Shown piece by piece: positions 54,312 to 56,122 of a stretch of 56,122 bases of DNA. Under the pieces are notes generated by a model. That model had not been told where the DNA came from, did no database searches, and saw only the letters and a program-made list of their open reading frames with translations. The DNA is from Acidobacteriota bacterium (lineage in GTDB: Bacteria > Acidobacteriota > Terriglobia > Terriglobales > Acidobacteriaceae): assembly GCA_003225175.1 (NCBI GenBank), contig QIBA01000061.1:1-56122 (forward strand), written 5' to 3'. The number at the start of each line of letters is the position of its first letter. Positions within the stretch are counted from its first letter, which is position 1. The position numbers were made by a program, and so were the translations under genes.

Positions 54312-55640
54312 ATGATGAGATTTTGCTTTGTCAATGCTGCAACCGTTTGCCAGACGTCAACCATTCTCCGTGGGCTCCTCTGTTTGGCGGTTGCGCTTCT
54401 CGTTGCCTGCGGGGCTAGAGAGACTCCGCCCATCAAAACCGTGGATCTCGCCGTCGCCGGCCAGACAATCACAAGGGTGCGCACAGCAGGTAGCGCGGTC
54501 GTATTGCTTGAGCAGCGACTTACATCCATCTTTGAGGACGGTCCACAGCGCACGCTGGCGATACTACAAAGCGACGGCCACACCGTGCACCCCTACATGC
54601 CGCCGTCAGGATGGTCAGTGGTTGACTTCGCGGTGCATCCGTCCGGCGACATTTCGGCAATTCTCACCACAGCACGAGAAGTGCGCATCGTGCGGCTCGA
54701 TCCTAACGGACCGATTCGAAGTGACCAACCGTTTCTCGACTCCGCCGCCGGGCTGGCCCCGCTCGGTGAAAGCCTGGCTGTCGTATTGCGCACCGGGCGC
54801 AACGCGATCGTTGCCTATCGTCTCGACCGGGACACGCTCGGCACATATCAGGTTTCCTGGCGGACCCTCGTAGAGCCCGGTACTTCGATCCTCGGGGAGG
54901 GCATTACCAGTGGTAGCTTCGACGTCTTCGGCCAGCTCGAGAATCATCTGAGGATTTACGTGGATGTGGATACGTCCGGCACGCTCGCGGTCGGTGTCGT
55001 CAATGCCCCGATGCGCAACTTCACGTTCCGTGGGCACGCAGAGTTTTTCGGCGAACCAATTGCAGCATCGATGGGTGCCTTGCTCACGCGTGTGGCGAGC
55101 GCCGACGGCCGCCGCCTGGGAAGCACCGTAATCGACACTCACGACCTTGCCGAACTGCATGGCGTGCGGGCAACGCCTCGCGGCTTCGTGTTGGTGGGCC
55201 GGGTTCTCTCCGAGGTGCGATCAGACGGAACCGGGTGGAATGCGTTCACTGCGTTGGTCGGGAGCGATGGCACTCCCGGCCCGTACAGTGTGGTCGATGT
55301 CGATCGCGGCGACGTGTTGTTTGATGTTGCAGCCTTGCCCAGCGGCCGATACCTCGCGCTGGGTACCACCGGCTACGTGCAGAACCCAACCGGCGCGAGT
55401 ATCTCCGAAGCTGCTCAGCCACTGTTGGCGCTGTTAAACGCCGACGGCTCGCTGGCCCAGAACCTCGGCTACATCGGCGGCGCCCGCCACAACCAACTGA
55501 CTACCATCGCCCCTCTGAACGGCCACTGGCTTCTTGGCGGAATGAACAATGGTCCGGGAACGCATTCCGGCGACGCTCAGCGCGAGCTAATCGTCGCCGA
55601 TGGATTCTTGCGGGAAACGTCCAATTTGCCAGCCGAGTGA
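54312..55640 (+). CDS. Lipoprotein, probable beta-propeller, unknown function
   Basis: 442 residues. The signal peptide ends in a lipobox (LLCLAVALLVACGA). The mature protein has evenly spaced repeats with a Gly-Asp/Ser pattern and strands such as AILQSDGHTVHPYMPPSGWS, VVDFAVHPSGDISAILTTAR, FVLVGRVLSEVRSDGTGWNA and LPSGRYLALGTTGYVQNPTG. This is consistent with a six- or seven-bladed propeller similar to lipoproteins of myxobacteria and Gemmatimonadota (impression). Codon usage looks more GC-rich than its neighbours. Two adjacent ATG codons begin the frame; the exact start is not decided. A surface or periplasmic binding role is possible. Confidence 0.75.
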   Translation: MMRFCFVNAATVCQTSTILRGLLCLAVALLVACGARETPPIKTVDLAVAGQTITRVRTAGSAVVLLEQRLTSIFEDGPQRTLAILQSDGHTVHPYMPPSGWSVVDFAVHPSGDISAILTTAREVRIVRLDPNGPIRSDQPFLDSAAGLAPLGESLAVVLRTGRNAIVAYRLDRDTLGTYQVSWRTLVEPGTSILGEGITSGSFDVFGQLENHLRIYVDVDTSGTLAVGVVNAPMRNFTFRGHAEFFGEPIAASMGALLTRVASADGRRLGSTVIDTHDLAELHGVRATPRGFVLVGRVLSEVRSDGTGWNAFTALVGSDGTPGPYSVVDVDRGDVLFDVAALPSGRYLALGTTGYVQNPTGASISEAAQPLLALLNADGSLAQNLGYIGGARHNQLTTIAPLNGHWLLGGMNNGPGTHSGDAQRELIVADGFLRETSNLPAE

Positions 55641-55716
55641 GCTGCGTTTCCCCCAAGGGCACCCACGTTGTCGGTTCATTTCAGGAAACACGAAAGCCAA
55701 TGGCCGATAGCCGGTC

Positions 55717-56122
55717 TCACCGCACTGGCTCATGGTCGTAGCTGATCGCGCGCGTCATCTTCCATGCGCCGTCCTTGTTCTGCCAGAGGGTTATGAACTT
55801 GGCCTCTCCCACGCCATCTTCCGGGTTGTGAGAATGGTAGAAACGATGAACGCCAATCTCCACCGCGCCATAATCCTTGAGCGGATACACCTCGAGCGAT
55901 CCCGCTACCAGCCTGCGCTCCACCTTGCCGCAGATGTTCTGCTTGATCGCTGCGATAAACGGCGCCTTACCAACCGACAGCCCCGTCTTGTCGTGATAGA
56001 ACTCCAGGTCGTCTGACACCATCGCGCCCAGCTTCGCGAGATCGCAGTGGTTGTAGGCATCGAAGAGCTGGATGTCGAGCGACTGTACCGTCTTGAAGAG
56101 AGCGTCAGATGGCTCGTTCGAC
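55717..56122 (-). CDS. NTF2/SnoaL-like (DUF4440-type) protein, 5' end cut by the window
   Basis: At least 134 residues are visible; the frame is open to the window edge, so the true start is beyond 56122. The ATG at 56022 is internal. The cone-shaped NTF2-like fold is suggested by SLDIQLFDAYNHCDLAKLGA, DLEFYHDKTGLSVGKAPFIA, EVYPLKDYGAVEIGVHRFYH and AKFITLWQNKDGAWKMTRAI with a final DHEP. Family members include ketosteroid-isomerase-like enzymes and DUF4440 proteins with unknown roles. It converges with the lipoprotein gene; 76 bases lie between. Confidence 0.8.
   Translation of the reverse strand, partial: SNEPSDALFKTVQSLDIQLFDAYNHCDLAKLGAMVSDDLEFYHDKTGLSVGKAPFIAAIKQNICGKVERRLVAGSLEVYPLKDYGAVEIGVHRFYHSHNPEDGVGEAKFITLWQNKDGAWKMTRAISYDHEPVR

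Overview
The window looks like a chromosomal segment of a soil-type Acidobacteriota bacterium, probably class Terriglobia. This is inferred from gene families rather than from a marker gene: an ADOP-type FtsX/MacB permease, an Oar-like TonB-dependent receptor with an N-terminal carboxypeptidase-regulatory domain, a winged-helix/TolB-like/TPR regulator, a small 'SWKEIA..LGLGVRTVQRYE' helix-turn-helix protein, a DUF5996 protein, and many copies of short structured intergenic repeats. No rRNA, tRNA, complete insertion sequence or CRISPR array was found.

Layout. 1-7.7 kb: a small secreted hypothetical protein, a truncated SDR remnant, copy A of a long repeat, an intact SDR gene, a small conserved protein, a small HTH protein, a DUF2971 protein, an M28 metallopeptidase and a cluster of hairpin repeats. 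7.8-17.7 kb: single genes, mostly on the minus strand (DUF5996, HAD, ADOP permease, CocE-like lipoprotein hydrolase), then a plus-strand transglutaminase-like protein and a frameshifted cupin. 17.7-31.0 kb: a nine-gene minus-strand operon encoding, in order of transcription, a membrane-anchored glycoside hydrolase/GT2 fusion, a TonB-dependent receptor, an MsbA-like ABC exporter, an ATP-grasp ligase, three aminoglycoside-phosphotransferase-fold kinases, a glycosyltransferase-like protein and GalE. 31.0-35 kb: the upstream region of that operon, copy B of the long repeat joined to an SDR pseudogene, a GtrA plus CDP-alcohol phosphatidyltransferase pair, and a membrane-anchored SDR. 35-41.7 kb: a secreted hypothetical, an orphan HicB beside an 18-bp inverted repeat, a PD40 propeller protein, the winged-helix/TPR regulator and an MscS-type channel whose 3' end is duplicated 3.8 kb away. 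42-49.7 kb: a plus-strand operon of chrB, a DUF1259 gene and a complete RND tripartite efflux pump. 50-56.1 kb: a Tat-exported SufS-like protein lacking the catalytic cysteine, copy C of the long repeat, a CxxCH protein bracketed by two structured repeats, an amidohydrolase remnant, a lipoprotein and a partial NTF2-like gene.

The most interesting system is the nine-gene operon at 17.7-31.0 kb. Its genes fit a pathway that makes a UDP-sugar (GalE), transfers sugars (two glycosyltransferase-type proteins), phosphorylates something (three kinases), ligates a carboxylate to an amine or similar group (ATP-grasp), exports the product (ABC) and has an outer-membrane partner (TonB receptor). The product is unknown. 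The chrB/DUF1259/RND operon is a second unit of interest because it pairs a chromate-sensing family with an RND pump, and no chrA is visible.
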